Shown: positions 42,093 to 51,143, counted from the stretch's first letter. The stretch is DNA of 64,000 bases from Calothrix sp. NIES-4105 (GCF_002368415.1 NZ_AP018290.1:6399614-6463613); one strand, 5' to 3'. Numbers and translations: made by a program. Notes: generated by a model not told the origin, from the sequence alone.

Positions 42093-43784
42093 CTAATTAA
42101 TTTTGAACACTGAGGAGACTGTGGAGGCTATGGCATCTCTTGCGTCTTTGAGTTTTTGAGCTATTGGACGGTGTGTTTGTAGGAACACGCGCGCGCAGTT
42201 TCTTCCTGGCATTCCTGATATTGAACCACCTGGGTGGGTACCTGCACCTGTTAGAAATAGGTTATCAATAGGTGTTTTGTAGTTGGCTATTTCTGGTAAA
42301 GGACGGAAGAAGACCATTTGGTCAAGGGTCATATCTATATGGTAATAGTTACCTTTGTAGGCGCCTAATCTTTCTCCTAGTTCTGCTGGACTTTCAACGC
42401 GACGCGCGATGATGGAGTTTTTCAAGTTAGGTGAGTATTGTGCTAATTTATCAACTACTTTGTCAGCGACTTTATTTTTCAACTCGTCAGTCCAACCAGT
42501 ACCTCTTAAACCAGTACCTTCTCTTCCTGCAATTTGATATGGTGCAAAAAACTCAATCCATACAGTGTGTTTTCCATCTGGCGCCAGTGATGGGTCGCGG
42601 AAACTTGGCATAACTACATACATTGATGGGTCAGCATCGGGAATTTCTCCTAATGTACATAGACTATGTGCCCTTTCAACATGCGTCATCGAGTCGGCAA
42701 TAAGTATTGAGCCTACCAAATATTCGTCTTTATGTTCGTGGTTGGGGAAATGTAAAGGCTCGTCTATAGCTAAGTCAATCTTGAGAATTGTCTCATTATT
42801 ATTTACAATGCGACGTTCTAACCGTTCGCGTAAATTTTTATCGGCAGCATCAACGTCGCTTGTATCCATCAACTGTAAGAATAAGCGCTTGGCATCGATA
42901 TTAGAAATGACACCATATTTAGCGCGGTACTCCTCACCACCTGTCGCACGAACACCAACCGCTTTACCGTCGTCAACCAACACTTTTTCGATATATTGGT
43001 CACATAAAATTTTACCACCTAAGCTCGTTACTAAATTAACTAAAGCTTGTACCAAAGCTCCCGTACCACCGCGCGGACGTGCCATACCTGGGTCATGACG
43101 CATTGCCATCATCATTACACCGATGGCGAGGTTTTTCTGTGAAGGTGGCGCCCCTAGTTCTGCGGCAAGTCGTGATAATGGAGCTTTGAGAAATTCTTCA
43201 TCGAACCATTCGTTAAGAATATCTTCAGCACTGGTTAGCATTGTGCGAACAAAATCTAAAGTTTTATTCGGTGAACCTACTACCGAGAATAAATCTTTAA
43301 TTTTCGCTATATCATAATTACCAAATATATCTATGATTGATTTTGGTGGAGCATTGAACATTGGTATCATTGCACCAATAGCGTGCTGCCAGTATTCGGT
43401 AAATTCTGCATACTTCTTAGCATCGCGTTCATTGTAGCGTGCGATTTCTTGGCAAGTCTTTTCGACTGATTTATGCCCTAAAAAGTATTTTCCATCCGGA
43501 TGTGGGCAAAATACTACTGGGTCACACTCTAAATACTCTAACCCGTATTTTTCTAGTTCTAGCTCTTGAACAACTGGCCCTAAGTGGATAAACTCATGGT
43601 CAATTGCACAAAGGTTGAACTTAAACCCAGGCGCCTCCGGTATACATTCCTCAGTTGTTGCGGCGCCACCAGGTACAGAACGCTTTTCGAGTAACAGCAC
43701 GCTATAGCCAGCTTTGAGCAAGTACGCAGCGCAGACCAACCCATTGTGTCCGGCGCCGATAATCACCACATCAAACTCTTGCAT
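42093..43784 (-). CDS. crtO: CrtO-type beta-carotene ketolase
   Basis: A 563-residue phytoene-desaturase-like flavoprotein. It has the N-terminal FAD fold DVVIIGAGHNGLVCAAYLL, RSVPGGAATTEE, the segment HDPGMARPRGGTGALVQAL, and the C-terminal FLTGAGTHPGGSISGMPGRN. The sequence corresponds closely to the CrtO ketolase of Nostoc-type cyanobacteria, which adds a 4-keto group to beta-carotene to give echinenone in the membrane. The length matches. It is a single gene with repeats on both sides. Confidence 0.9.
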   Translation of the reverse strand: MQEFDVVIIGAGHNGLVCAAYLLKAGYSVLLLEKRSVPGGAATTEECIPEAPGFKFNLCAIDHEFIHLGPVVQELELEKYGLEYLECDPVVFCPHPDGKYFLGHKSVEKTCQEIARYNERDAKKYAEFTEYWQHAIGAMIPMFNAPPKSIIDIFGNYDIAKIKDLFSVVGSPNKTLDFVRTMLTSAEDILNEWFDEEFLKAPLSRLAAELGAPPSQKNLAIGVMMMAMRHDPGMARPRGGTGALVQALVNLVTSLGGKILCDQYIEKVLVDDGKAVGVRATGGEEYRAKYGVISNIDAKRLFLQLMDTSDVDAADKNLRERLERRIVNNNETILKIDLAIDEPLHFPNHEHKDEYLVGSILIADSMTHVERAHSLCTLGEIPDADPSMYVVMPSFRDPSLAPDGKHTVWIEFFAPYQIAGREGTGLRGTGWTDELKNKVADKVVDKLAQYSPNLKNSIIARRVESPAELGERLGAYKGNYYHIDMTLDQMVFFRPLPEIANYKTPIDNLFLTGAGTHPGGSISGMPGRNCARVFLQTHRPIAQKLKDARDAIASTVSSVFKIN

Positions 43785-44030
43785 AGTTTACATTTTGGTA
43801 ATAAATAGCCTTTATCAATAGTAGGAAGTTATTTGTGTGCTTACATCTTTCGCGAGTAATATAAATCTACCATACAGAGTATATTTATGATATATCTTTA
43901 GATAAAGCATTTTCTTGCTTTGTGCCCTTTGTGTCCTTTGTGGTTTTATTTCTTAACGAACCACGCTCGTCACAAAGAACACGAAGGAAGAAATTATGCA
44001 GAGTTTGTTAAAAATTATTAATTATTATCT

Positions 44031-44585
44031 ATGGCAGAACTTCAAAAATGGAAGCTTTTACAGTCCGAGATGGTAATTAATCATCGTTGGTGTAAAGTGC
44101 GACGCGATGAGATAGAGTTACCGAATGGAAAGATTATAGATGATTTTTTTGTACACATAAAACCTGATATTGCTTTCTTTTTAGCAATTACTCCTAATCA
44201 AGAAATTATATTTGTTAGGCAGTACAGGCACGCAAGGGACGATTTTTTTATCGAACTTCCTGCGGGAGGGTTTGACGCAGAAAAAGAAAATCCTGAAGCA
44301 GCAGCTTTAAGAGAGTTAGAAGAAGAAACCGGTTATGTACCACAAAGTATTACTAAAATTGCTACACTTTACAATGGACCAAGTAAAGATACCAATCAAA
44401 TACATTTATTTTTAGGAGAGAATGCAGTCAAAGTCAGCGAGCAAAATTTAGATATCACAGAAGAAATTGAAGTTCTGTTAATTCCAATAAATCAAGTGTT
44501 AGATAAAATTAAAAACGGTGAAATTTCTGTAGTTAGTAGTATAGCGGCTTTATCACTAGGATTAAATTTATTGAATCAAAAATAA
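44031..44585 (+). CDS. NUDIX hydrolase, ADP-ribose pyrophosphatase-like
   Basis: A 184-residue NUDIX protein. The Nudix box begins at GGFDAEKENPEAAALRELEE and continues ETGY (G-x5-E-x7-RE-x2-EE-x-G). The surrounding sequence (RQYRHARDDFFIELPAGG upstream, YNGPSKDTNQIHLFL downstream) fits ADP-sugar pyrophosphatases. It should hydrolyse ADP-ribose or a related nucleotide in the cytoplasm. It stands alone. Confidence 0.92.
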   Translation: MAELQKWKLLQSEMVINHRWCKVRRDEIELPNGKIIDDFFVHIKPDIAFFLAITPNQEIIFVRQYRHARDDFFIELPAGGFDAEKENPEAAALRELEEETGYVPQSITKIATLYNGPSKDTNQIHLFLGENAVKVSEQNLDITEEIEVLLIPINQVLDKIKNGEISVVSSIAALSLGLNLLNQK

Positions 44586-44598
44586 ATACTTTACAACT

Positions 44599-44665
44599 CC
44601 CGTAGGTTGGGTGGAGGCGCTTCTGAACCCAACATTAGCATATATTAACTTTTACCAACCTACAT
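44599..44665. repeat. GTAGGTTGGGT inverted repeat
   Basis: CCGTAGGTTGGGTGGAGG, an inner ACCCAAC and a final CCAACCTAC resemble the element at 14425-14499. It follows the NUDIX gene and may terminate it. Confidence 0.55.
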
Positions 44666-44682
44666 AAAGATTTTCTTTATAA

Positions 44683-44973
44683 ATGACCCCTAACCAGCAA
44701 CAGCAAAACCACATTAAATTTTTAATTCAACAACTGCATACAAGCACTGATAAATTAGTTATAAAGAAAGCTGCTGAAACATGATTGAAAACTGGCGCCG
44801 ACAATGAAGATGTTCTTAAAGCATTAATTCACCTTGTAAACAGCACAAATGATGAACCAACTCGTTGGGTTGCAATTCAAACTTTAGGCAAATTAGGAAG
44901 TGGGAATGAAGCTGTTTTTATTGCTCTTGCAATTCTATGCGGATTAACTTTTAAATTGTTTGTTAAGACGTAA
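44683..44973 (+). pseudogene. HEAT-repeat protein remnant
   Basis: The ATG at 44683 opens MTPNQQQQNHIKFLIQQLHT and meets an in-frame TGA at 44782-44784. The same frame continues LKTGADNEDVLKALIHLVNS and TRWVAIQTLGKLGSGNEAVF, which are HEAT repeats, and then ends. Longer homologues have many such repeats, so both nonsense and C-terminal loss are likely. Confidence 0.75.
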
Positions 44974-44974
44974 C

Positions 44975-45340
44975 CTATAAATTACTTGCTGGTAATCTAA
45001 TAATAGTAGCTAATCCTAATATAACGGCTTCAAGTTTTCTTTCTTCCAATACACCAAGCTTGTGAGAAAAACGTTCTATAGAAACAGAACGAGTTTGTAA
45101 AGGGTTTGCAGCAGAAACCTTAGATAAACCATTTCGTGTAGAAGGATTAATTTTAGTAATCCAAAGGATAGATGAAAATGAAGGTTTCCAATTAGTAATT
45201 GGGACAACAAGACGTAATTTTAGTCCTTCTAATCCATCATCACTAATAACTATAACCGGACGGGTTTTCTGTATTTCATCTCCTCTAGTTGGGTCTAACT
45301 CGACCCACCAAATTTCACCTCGAAAAATATCTTCACTCAT
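44975..45340 (-). CDS. MazF/PemK-type toxin
   Basis: A 121-residue MazF-like toxin. MSEDIFRGEIWWVELDPTRG and KTRPVIVISDDG are the typical start, followed by RLVVPITNW and the later SRNGLSK-like TRNGLSKVSAANPLQTRSVS. Such proteins cut mRNA at short sequences. The ATG at 45340 overlaps the antitoxin stop by eight bases; the upstream ATG at 45355 is less likely. It is the one toxin of the window that looks intact. Confidence 0.85.
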   Translation of the reverse strand: MSEDIFRGEIWWVELDPTRGDEIQKTRPVIVISDDGLEGLKLRLVVPITNWKPSFSSILWITKINPSTRNGLSKVSAANPLQTRSVSIERFSHKLGVLEERKLEAVILGLATIIRLPASNL

Positions 45341-45578
45341 CGTCCCAGTTTTCATCTTCTACATATTCTTCTGCCCATTCCATTTCGTCGCTACCAGGTA
45401 CAAAGTACTTAGCGATAATGGAGGCATGAACAGCTAAAATTGCTTGACGCTCTTCTGGAGGTAGCTTTAATAGATTACGTAGTGCAATTAATTGCTGTTC
45501 AGTTTCGTAGTCGTCCGTTGCAATATCATCTTCAATCGAGATGCGAGTTAATTCTTCGTTTGTAGTCATGGTTGACAC
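45333..45578 (-). CDS. antitoxin partner of the MazF-type toxin
   Basis: An 81-residue acidic protein with LLKLPPEERQAILAVHASII and a very acidic tail (EWAEEYVEDENWDDE). It overlaps the MazF-like start, which defines it as the likely antitoxin. The DNA-binding N-terminus is not clearly of the MazE type. The acidic tail probably contacts the toxin. Confidence 0.8.
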   Translation of the reverse strand: MSTMTTNEELTRISIEDDIATDDYETEQQLIALRNLLKLPPEERQAILAVHASIIAKYFVPGSDEMEWAEEYVEDENWDDE

Positions 45579-45726
45579 GCGCTTTAAAATACTTCCTATA
45601 TTATAGCGTTTTCCAAATTTTATAATTTGGTTATATATATACGATGACTATACTTTTTACATGCTTACCCATTTTTATGTAAAAATTAACTAAAATCAGT
45701 TTCTTACATTTTACATCTAATACTGT

Positions 45727-46188
45727 ATGACTAGAGTTACTATTTTTAATCTTGCTAATTTTTTTGTACTACCATTTTGGGCTTTAATGATTTTCTTGCC
45801 AAAATGGAAGATTACTCAAAAGGTAATGGAGTCTTATATTCCATTCATTCCTTTAGCGTTAACGTATGTGTATCTATTTGTCAGTAGCATTACGCCAGAA
45901 AATGCTCAAGCTCTGTCAAACCCTCAATTAGCAGATATTGCAAGATTTTTTGCGGATGAGACAGCAGCAGCTACAGGTTGGATTCATTTTTTGGTAATGG
46001 ACTTATTTGTAGGTAGATATATTTATCTGGAAGGGCAAAAAACAAGAGTTTGGACTTTTCACTCGTTAGCGCTGTGTTTGTTTGCTGGTCCTATGGGTTT
46101 GCTTTCGCATATCCTAACTTATTGGGTTAGTACTAAGTTTTTGAATAAAAATAGTACATCAGTTGTAGAGGCTTCGACTCAAGCTTAA
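45727..46188 (+). CDS. ABA4-like membrane protein (DUF4281)
   Basis: A 153-residue integral membrane protein with about four helices (roughly 5-22, 38-55, 83-100, 112-135). The segment with ADETAAATGWIHFLVMDLFVGRYIY resembles ABA4/DUF4281, known in plants for neoxanthin formation and in cyanobacteria without assigned function. CrtO lies about 2 kb away, so a link to xanthophylls is possible but unproven. It has its own promoter region and is followed by a repeat. Confidence 0.85.
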   Translation: MTRVTIFNLANFFVLPFWALMIFLPKWKITQKVMESYIPFIPLALTYVYLFVSSITPENAQALSNPQLADIARFFADETAAATGWIHFLVMDLFVGRYIYLEGQKTRVWTFHSLALCLFAGPMGLLSHILTYWVSTKFLNKNSTSVVEASTQA

Positions 46189-46217
46189 GGGTCTTGTAGG
46201 ATTGTGATTAATTTTGG

Positions 46218-46280
46218 TAGGTTCGTAGTAGCGATTCATCGCACGAAAATCTAGAGGGCTAAAGCCCAACTACGAACCTA
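46218..46280. repeat. inverted repeat TAGGTTCGTAGT
   Basis: TAGGTTCGTAGT (46218-46229) and ACTACGAACCTA (46269-46280) are exact complements with a GGGCTAAAGCCC inner hairpin. It lies after the ABA4-like gene. A further GTTGGGTTG/CCAACC pair lies at 46329-46357. Confidence 0.7.
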
Positions 46281-46395
46281 TCAAAACTTTTGATATGAAC
46301 CCTAGTATGCCACTAGAAAATTAATCTTGTTGGGTTGCGCGTAAGCGGAGCCAACCTACAAATACAATCATTTATCCGTTACATCCGTTGCCAGA

Positions 46396-47316
46396 TTATC
46401 TTTTCCATTGCTCTAGGATGTAGGAATAAAACCAATCTTTATCAACTTTGTCCATTGCAAAAATCTTTCTTCCTTTTTCAACAACTTTGGTTCTGCCTTG
46501 ACTTTTACCTGTAGGAATAATTTCTGTTTCCAGTTGTTTTAATTCAAATGCTTCTGGATGACCTAAATATGAAGTTGCTAACACGTCCCAAGCGTAATAA
46601 TCTTGAGAAATTACTAATGCATAGCATTGTCCCGCCAAGTCTGAGATATCATATTGACGTTGTTTGCCGATTTTTTGCACAAATTCAGGTGTAACTGGAA
46701 CATTGTTAGTAATATCTAACGAACACATAATAATTTCAATTGAGCTTTCCCATACGCGCGCGGCAGCAAGTGGGTCCCAATAAGCATTCCACTCAGCAGA
46801 ACCGTCTTGTCCAGATTCCCAATTTTTCTCAACGTTGCCAGGAACATTTAAGGCGCCACCCATCCAAATAAGGCGCCGAATTTTGGTTTCAATATCAGGT
46901 GCTTTGTCAAGTGCATATGCAAGGTTAGTCAAAGGCCCCGTTATTAACAAAGTTACTTTTTCAGATGCTGAACGTAACGCGCGTATCATAAAATCTTGAC
47001 CCGGTTCAGTAAGCAAGGGTGTTGTATATGTATCGCGCTGGTTAAGAATTGGAAAGTTATCAATGGCAAAAGAGTCACGACGGTATAGATATGGAAAAGC
47101 ATTAATACCACGTACACTACTCTCAGCTACAGGGATATAAGATTTCTCCATCAAATCTAAGATTTTGCGAGTTGCACTAACAGCTGGTTGAATATAACAG
47201 TCAGCAGGAGTAACAATAACCCCCACAGGCTCAACATGTTCCATCGTCAGCAGCAACATCACAGCAAGAAAATCATCAACGGCGCCATCATGGTCAACTA
47301 ATACAAGTTCTTTCAT
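46396..47316 (-). CDS. nucleoside hydrolase
   Basis: A 306-residue inosine-uridine-type nucleoside hydrolase. The calcium-binding start VDHDGAVDDFLAVMLLL (variant of DTDxGxDD) and ITGPLTNLAYAL, with MGGALNVPGN, are diagnostic. It splits nucleosides into base and ribose. The ATG at 47316 gives the family start; the GTG at 47352 adds an unconserved leader. It lies downstream of a ribokinase on the same strand with about 55 bases between, so the released ribose would be phosphorylated by its neighbour. Confidence 0.92.
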   Translation of the reverse strand: MKELVLVDHDGAVDDFLAVMLLLTMEHVEPVGVIVTPADCYIQPAVSATRKILDLMEKSYIPVAESSVRGINAFPYLYRRDSFAIDNFPILNQRDTYTTPLLTEPGQDFMIRALRSASEKVTLLITGPLTNLAYALDKAPDIETKIRRLIWMGGALNVPGNVEKNWESGQDGSAEWNAYWDPLAAARVWESSIEIIMCSLDITNNVPVTPEFVQKIGKQRQYDISDLAGQCYALVISQDYYAWDVLATSYLGHPEAFELKQLETEIIPTGKSQGRTKVVEKGRKIFAMDKVDKDWFYSYILEQWKR

Positions 47317-47370
47317 CAAAACTAACTCCCGTTCCTTCGTTTCTCTCAACACGAGCGCACGAGCGCACTT

Positions 47371-48291
47371 TTAACTCCTCTCTTTTAAAAAAGCATCAAA
47401 CATGTATTTATCAGGAAGTGAAGGCTGGGCGCCTGATCTTGTGGCAGCTATTGCACCTGCTGCGGCGCCCCAAGTTACACACTCACGCAAAGATAATTCC
47501 GCTGCGATGCCTGCTGCTAGTCCACCGTTAAACGCATCTCCCGCAGCAGTTGTGTCTACTGCTTGTATAGGAAATGCTGGTATAAAAAAGTTTTCTTCTT
47601 TTGTGGCACAATATACTCCTTTGGCGCCAAGTTTAATAATGGCGCATTTTACTCCGCGTTGTAATAATACGATTGCAGCTTTTGCAGCGGACTCTTCACT
47701 GTCTACTGGAAAACCAACAAGTTGCCTTGCTTCGACTTCGTTGGGTGTAATTATGTCTACTAACGAATATATGGACTCAGGCACATCTGATTGTACAGGG
47801 GCTGGGTCGAGAATAACTTTGACTCCCGCATTATGAGCTGCTTTGGCGGCAGCAACTACAGCAGGCATTGGGACTTCAAATTGTAATAGTAATGCTTTTG
47901 CCCGTGGTAGTAAATTTGATAGCCGTTCAACATCTTCATTATCTACAAGTCCATTGGCGCCAGGAATCACAACGATTTGATTTTCGCCTGCTTCATCAAC
48001 GGTTATAATAGCAACGCCAGAATTAGCACTTGCTTCGATTGATACATTCTCAGTTCGTACACCTGCAGCTTGTAAGCCGTTTACTAGTTCGACACCAAAA
48101 CTATGGGCGCCTACACGTCCAACGATATATGTAGTAACTCCCAAACGAGCAATAGCTACAGCTTGGTTGGCGCCTTTACCACCAGGTGCTTTGAAAAATT
48201 CGTGTCCCAACAGCGTTTCGCCGGCGACGGGCAATCTAGGTGCTGTCGCTACTAAGTCAATGTTAATGCTGCCGAAGACGATAACTGTCAT
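47371..48291 (-). CDS. rbsK: ribokinase
   Basis: A 306-residue PfkB-family sugar kinase. VIVFGSINIDLVATAPRLP, GGKGANQAVAIARLG and the catalytic AVDTTAAGDAFNGGLAAGIA (base aspartate in GD) identify ribokinase. It converts ribose to ribose 5-phosphate. The ATG at 48291 matches the family; the ATG at 48321 would add ten residues. The pairing with nucleoside hydrolase suggests nucleoside salvage. No transporter is present nearby. Confidence 0.93.
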   Translation of the reverse strand: MTVIVFGSINIDLVATAPRLPVAGETLLGHEFFKAPGGKGANQAVAIARLGVTTYIVGRVGAHSFGVELVNGLQAAGVRTENVSIEASANSGVAIITVDEAGENQIVVIPGANGLVDNEDVERLSNLLPRAKALLLQFEVPMPAVVAAAKAAHNAGVKVILDPAPVQSDVPESIYSLVDIITPNEVEARQLVGFPVDSEESAAKAAIVLLQRGVKCAIIKLGAKGVYCATKEENFFIPAFPIQAVDTTAAGDAFNGGLAAGIAAELSLRECVTWGAAAGAIAATRSGAQPSLPDKYMFDAFLKERS

Positions 48292-48468
48292 AAAAATGTG
48301 ATTTTCGCACGCTCCTTTCATGCACTATACTAACGGACACCTCTAACATGCTTCAAATGCCTCAATACCCTCATTACTGCCATGAATATTCATTTATCAC
48401 GTATAACTACTTAACAACTTAGTCATTTTTATAACTTATATTGGATAAAGCTGATTGTGCAGAAATTT

Positions 48469-48693
48469 ATGAAAAAAAGCATCATTATCACTGGGATAGC
48501 ATTTTTTATTACTGGCATGGGTGTGAATGAAGTCATTGCCAATGCTCAAACGAATACGACAAAGCCAACTACTAACACGCAAACTACTACACCTGCGAAT
48601 CTACCAAAAATTACCCCTGCTGCTAAATCTAATATTGAACTACTTTCTGCTGGAAGAGAACCACGTCAAGAACTGCGAATAAAGCCTAGATAA
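48469..48693 (+). CDS. small exported hypothetical protein
   Basis: A 74-residue protein with a clear signal peptide (MKKSIIITGIAFFITGMG, cleavage likely near ANA). The mature part is threonine- and asparagine-rich (NTTKPTTNTQTTTPAN) and low in complexity, with a basic tail. The ATG at 48469 is preferred over the GTG at 48457. Not recognised; probably a periplasmic or surface-exposed small protein. Confidence 0.65.
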   Translation: MKKSIIITGIAFFITGMGVNEVIANAQTNTTKPTTNTQTTTPANLPKITPAAKSNIELLSAGREPRQELRIKPR

Positions 48694-48725
48694 GTGCTGA
48701 GTATAAAGTGCGCTCGTGCGAAATG

Positions 48726-48815
48726 TCATTCTGAGCGTAAAGCGGAGCTTTTCCCGCAGGGTAGCGAAGAATCTCTCCACATGCCCCACTGAATCCAGTT
48801 CAGCATAACATCAAT
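48726..48815. repeat. GTCATTCTGAGCG-type dispersed repeat
   Basis: GTCATTCTGAGCG, then GTAGCGAAGAATCTC and TCCAGTTCAGCATAACA, form the kind of imperfect hairpin element often found between genes of bacteria with many repeats. It is the only copy seen in this window. Confidence 0.4.
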
Positions 48816-48858
48816 CAAATTTTGACTCGTAAGCAATACACCTCAACTTTACACAGCA

Positions 48859-49473
48859 ATGAGTACCTTATTTTACTTAATCATCTACGACTTACCCGAC
48901 AGCAAACCAGCAAACAGGCGCCGAACCAAACTACACAAAATGCTCACAGGGTATGGCACATGGACACAATACAGCGTATTTGAATGTTTCCTGAACGCAG
49001 CTCTGTTTGCTAAACTAAAGGTTCAAATTGAAACCTTAATTAAACCAGCAGAAGACTCTGTACGCATTTATGTGCTTGACGCTGGGTCAGTGCGAAAAAC
49101 CATCACTTACGGAAAGTTTCCACTATGGACAAGACATGAGTACCTTCAGACTGGCACCTATGTTATCAGGGGAATTATTCCAAGTTTAAAATATTTAGCA
49201 CTACTAAGCAGCGATTACTCAGATAACATTGCTGCAGAAATAGTCAACTCACTTTTACTTCGATGTCTCGCAGTACTTGACCTTTCACAAGGGACTTTAA
49301 CCGATTTTGGCGCCGAAATTTTATTAAAATGCCCAGCAATAAACCAACTTCACACTCTCAACGTATCCATAAACAAACTATCCGCGCGTATGGTCCAAAA
49401 ACTTTCTGAACTAAACTGTCGAGTCATCACACAACCCCAAGACAACGGAGAGCGTCAACAATTTCTATCATAA
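48859..49473 (+). CDS. Cas2 domain fused to a leucine-rich-repeat domain
   Basis: A 204-residue protein with two parts. Residues 1-86 are a cyanobacterial-type Cas2: LFYLIIYDLPDSKPANRRRT, the GYGTWTQYSVFECFL core and DSVRIYVLDAGSVRKTITYG. Cas2 normally ends there. Residues about 105-195 instead carry leucine-rich repeats of the STM4015-like type: PSLKYLALLSSDYSDNIAAE, LAVLDLSQGTLTDFGAEILL and INQLHTLNVSINKLSARMVQ. No cas1, effector gene or CRISPR array is in the window. It may be a real repurposed fusion, or a chance joining by deletion in this decaying region; the frame is fully open through the joint. Confidence 0.85.
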   Translation: MSTLFYLIIYDLPDSKPANRRRTKLHKMLTGYGTWTQYSVFECFLNAALFAKLKVQIETLIKPAEDSVRIYVLDAGSVRKTITYGKFPLWTRHEYLQTGTYVIRGIIPSLKYLALLSSDYSDNIAAEIVNSLLLRCLAVLDLSQGTLTDFGAEILLKCPAINQLHTLNVSINKLSARMVQKLSELNCRVITQPQDNGERQQFLS

Positions 49474-49513
49474 CAATTCTTTAAATTCCGTAAGCGCGTT
49501 ATTTTGACTGAGA

Positions 49514-49960
49514 TTAAGCGCTCATCCTCCACATCCTCTCTAAGATTTCAATTTCTTTTTCCCTTTCAATAAAATCTTGTTCAATCTCAGATTCTGGGTC
49601 ACGCTGCTTTTTATAAATTTTATTCCAAATTTCTAATAGAATATAGCTGACAATCACGTAAGTAATAAATAGTATTACAAGAAAAGCTATATTTTTGTCA
49701 AGTTGTCTTGCCAAATTTGGTTGAGAAGACTGACTTGTATGCATATTCGCAACAGAAAAAGATTGCGTGCTTTCAAGGTTTTGTTGATTATGATTTTTCT
49801 GTGTATCATTTCCCCTAATGTTTCCTTTCTCAATTTTCAAAAGCTCTAACTTTGTGATTTCCTGAGTTTTTGTGCTAGAATTAAAAGCAATTGCAGGTGG
49901 TGTAATTAATCCGAAAGTTGCTACGCAAGCACTTAAAAGGTAACAAAGTTTTAGTTTCAT
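49514..49960 (-). CDS. membrane-anchored hypothetical protein
   Basis: A 148-residue protein starting MKLKLCYLLSACVATFGLIT, a signal peptide, then a polar threonine/asparagine/glutamine-rich region, one strong membrane helix (about NIAFLVILFITYVIVSYILL split over 90-112) and a charged cytoplasmic tail rich in glutamate. Upstream in-frame ATGs (50032, 49996) are less fitting. It is unrecognised. Confidence 0.6.
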   Translation of the reverse strand: MKLKLCYLLSACVATFGLITPPAIAFNSSTKTQEITKLELLKIEKGNIRGNDTQKNHNQQNLESTQSFSVANMHTSQSSQPNLARQLDKNIAFLVILFITYVIVSYILLEIWNKIYKKQRDPESEIEQDFIEREKEIEILERMWRMSA

Positions 49961-50032
49961 AGCTCCACAAGCCCACCTTTGAGTGAGCAACATAAAATTT
50001 ACGTTCCTGACTTCTTTAAACTGTTTTTGCAA

Positions 50033-50250
50033 AAATAGTATATTAGTTCATATTACTGACGCTATCTATAAGCGCTTCTAATCTCAATCATGAACCTTTT
50101 GTAACTAAATTACAAGATAGAAATTAATATTTATGCTTTAATGCATATATCTTTATACAGCAAACGTTTATAAAGTTTAGAGTTTATCTACATCTTTAGA
50201 TATAGAAAGCTACCGTTTAGGCAAGACAAACGGCATATTTGACATCAAAA
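50033..50250. other. short AT-rich gap
   Basis: No gene or clear hairpin seen; it holds the promoter of the membrane-anchored gene at 49514-49960. Confidence 0.4.
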
Positions 50251-50964
50251 CTAAGCTGCTGATTTTTGTATAAATACTTGAGCAACTCTTTCAAGTTCTA
50301 AGTCTGAGAAATAATCAACAGTCCAATTGCTGACTCGTTGCAGCATGTGGAATGGGTAAGTATTGGCTATTCCAACCACTTGCATTCCTGCACTTTTTGC
50401 AGCTTGGATACCAGCAGGTGTGTCTTCAATTGCTAAACACTCGTTTGGCTTAAGATTTAAATCTGGGTATTCTTGGTTGAGACGTTCGACTGCTAGCAAA
50501 TATCCAGCCGGGTTAGGTTTGCTTGTAGTTATATCATCTCCCGCAACAATCACTGGAAAATATTCTTTTAACTTACCCCGTTCGAGTACTATCTCAACTT
50601 CCTTACGAACGGCGCCTGTAACTAGTCCTAATTTCAAACCTTTAGAGCGTATCTGGAAAATTATGTCATCTATCCCAGGAAATAATGGTAGCTTTTCCAG
50701 TTTATCAAGTTCCTTTAAGTATAAACTTGCCTTCTTATGTATAATTGAATTTAGGTTTTCTTCAGTAACGATTCGACCGCGATTATTTAGTAACTCTCGT
50801 AGGCAAACGCGGTCACTACGCCCTAAACAAGTTTGTTCAAACTCACCCTTTCTTAAATTAGTAACGTTTTCACCAATGAGTATTTCTTCGACTAGTCGCT
50901 TGTGAATTGGCTCGTCGTTTATGATAACGCCATTAAAATCAAATAGAACCGCTTTTAAACTCAC
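50251..50964 (-). CDS. HAD-IA hydrolase, beta-phosphoglucomutase-like
   Basis: A 237-residue HAD-superfamily protein. Motif I is AVLFDFNGVIINDE (nucleophile Asp, with Asn instead of the second Asp), motif II is GLVTGAVRKE and motif IV includes CLAIEDTPAGIQAAKSAGM. The substitution of Asn for the usual second Asp of DxD is noteworthy, as that residue acts as acid/base in phosphatases. The GTG at 50964 was chosen, since a longer frame to 51003 begins inside a dispersed palindrome. The substrate is unknown. Confidence 0.85.
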   Translation of the reverse strand: MSLKAVLFDFNGVIINDEPIHKRLVEEILIGENVTNLRKGEFEQTCLGRSDRVCLRELLNNRGRIVTEENLNSIIHKKASLYLKELDKLEKLPLFPGIDDIIFQIRSKGLKLGLVTGAVRKEVEIVLERGKLKEYFPVIVAGDDITTSKPNPAGYLLAVERLNQEYPDLNLKPNECLAIEDTPAGIQAAKSAGMQVVGIANTYPFHMLQRVSNWTVDYFSDLELERVAQVFIQKSAA

Positions 50965-50987
50965 TGTCTTTTTAGTGCTGAGTGTAG

Positions 50988-51010
50988 AGACGTGATTAAT
51001 CACGTCTGTA
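50988..51010. repeat. dispersed palindrome (GTAGAGACG family)
   Basis: GTAGAGACGTGATT and AATCACGTCTGTAC form a near-perfect palindrome at the start of the HAD gene. Confidence 0.75.
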
Positions 51011-51068
51011 CGAGTGCTGAGTGAAATAGTACAGCATTCTTGGCGCCTTTGTCATTGTTATTATGGTG

Positions 51069-51115
51069 TGTAGAGACGTTACATGTAACGTCTGTACATA
51101 TGTAACGTCTGTACA
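51069..51115. repeat. dispersed palindrome with one extra unit
   Basis: GTAGAGACGTTACA/TGTAACGTCTGTAC is followed directly by ATATGTAACGTCTGTAC, an additional copy of the right arm. It resembles an early stage of the arm amplification seen at 10800-10919. Confidence 0.75.
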
Positions 51116-51143
51116 TTGGGCAAAGTTTAATTACAACGAATAA

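Noticed and set aside
42565-43098. Antisense frame within crtO
   Set aside because: It mirrors a conserved coding region on the other strand and has no recognisable features.
48694-48858. CRISPR array next to the Cas2 domain
   Set aside because: No regularly spaced repeats are seen on either side; the stretch holds one dispersed hairpin only.
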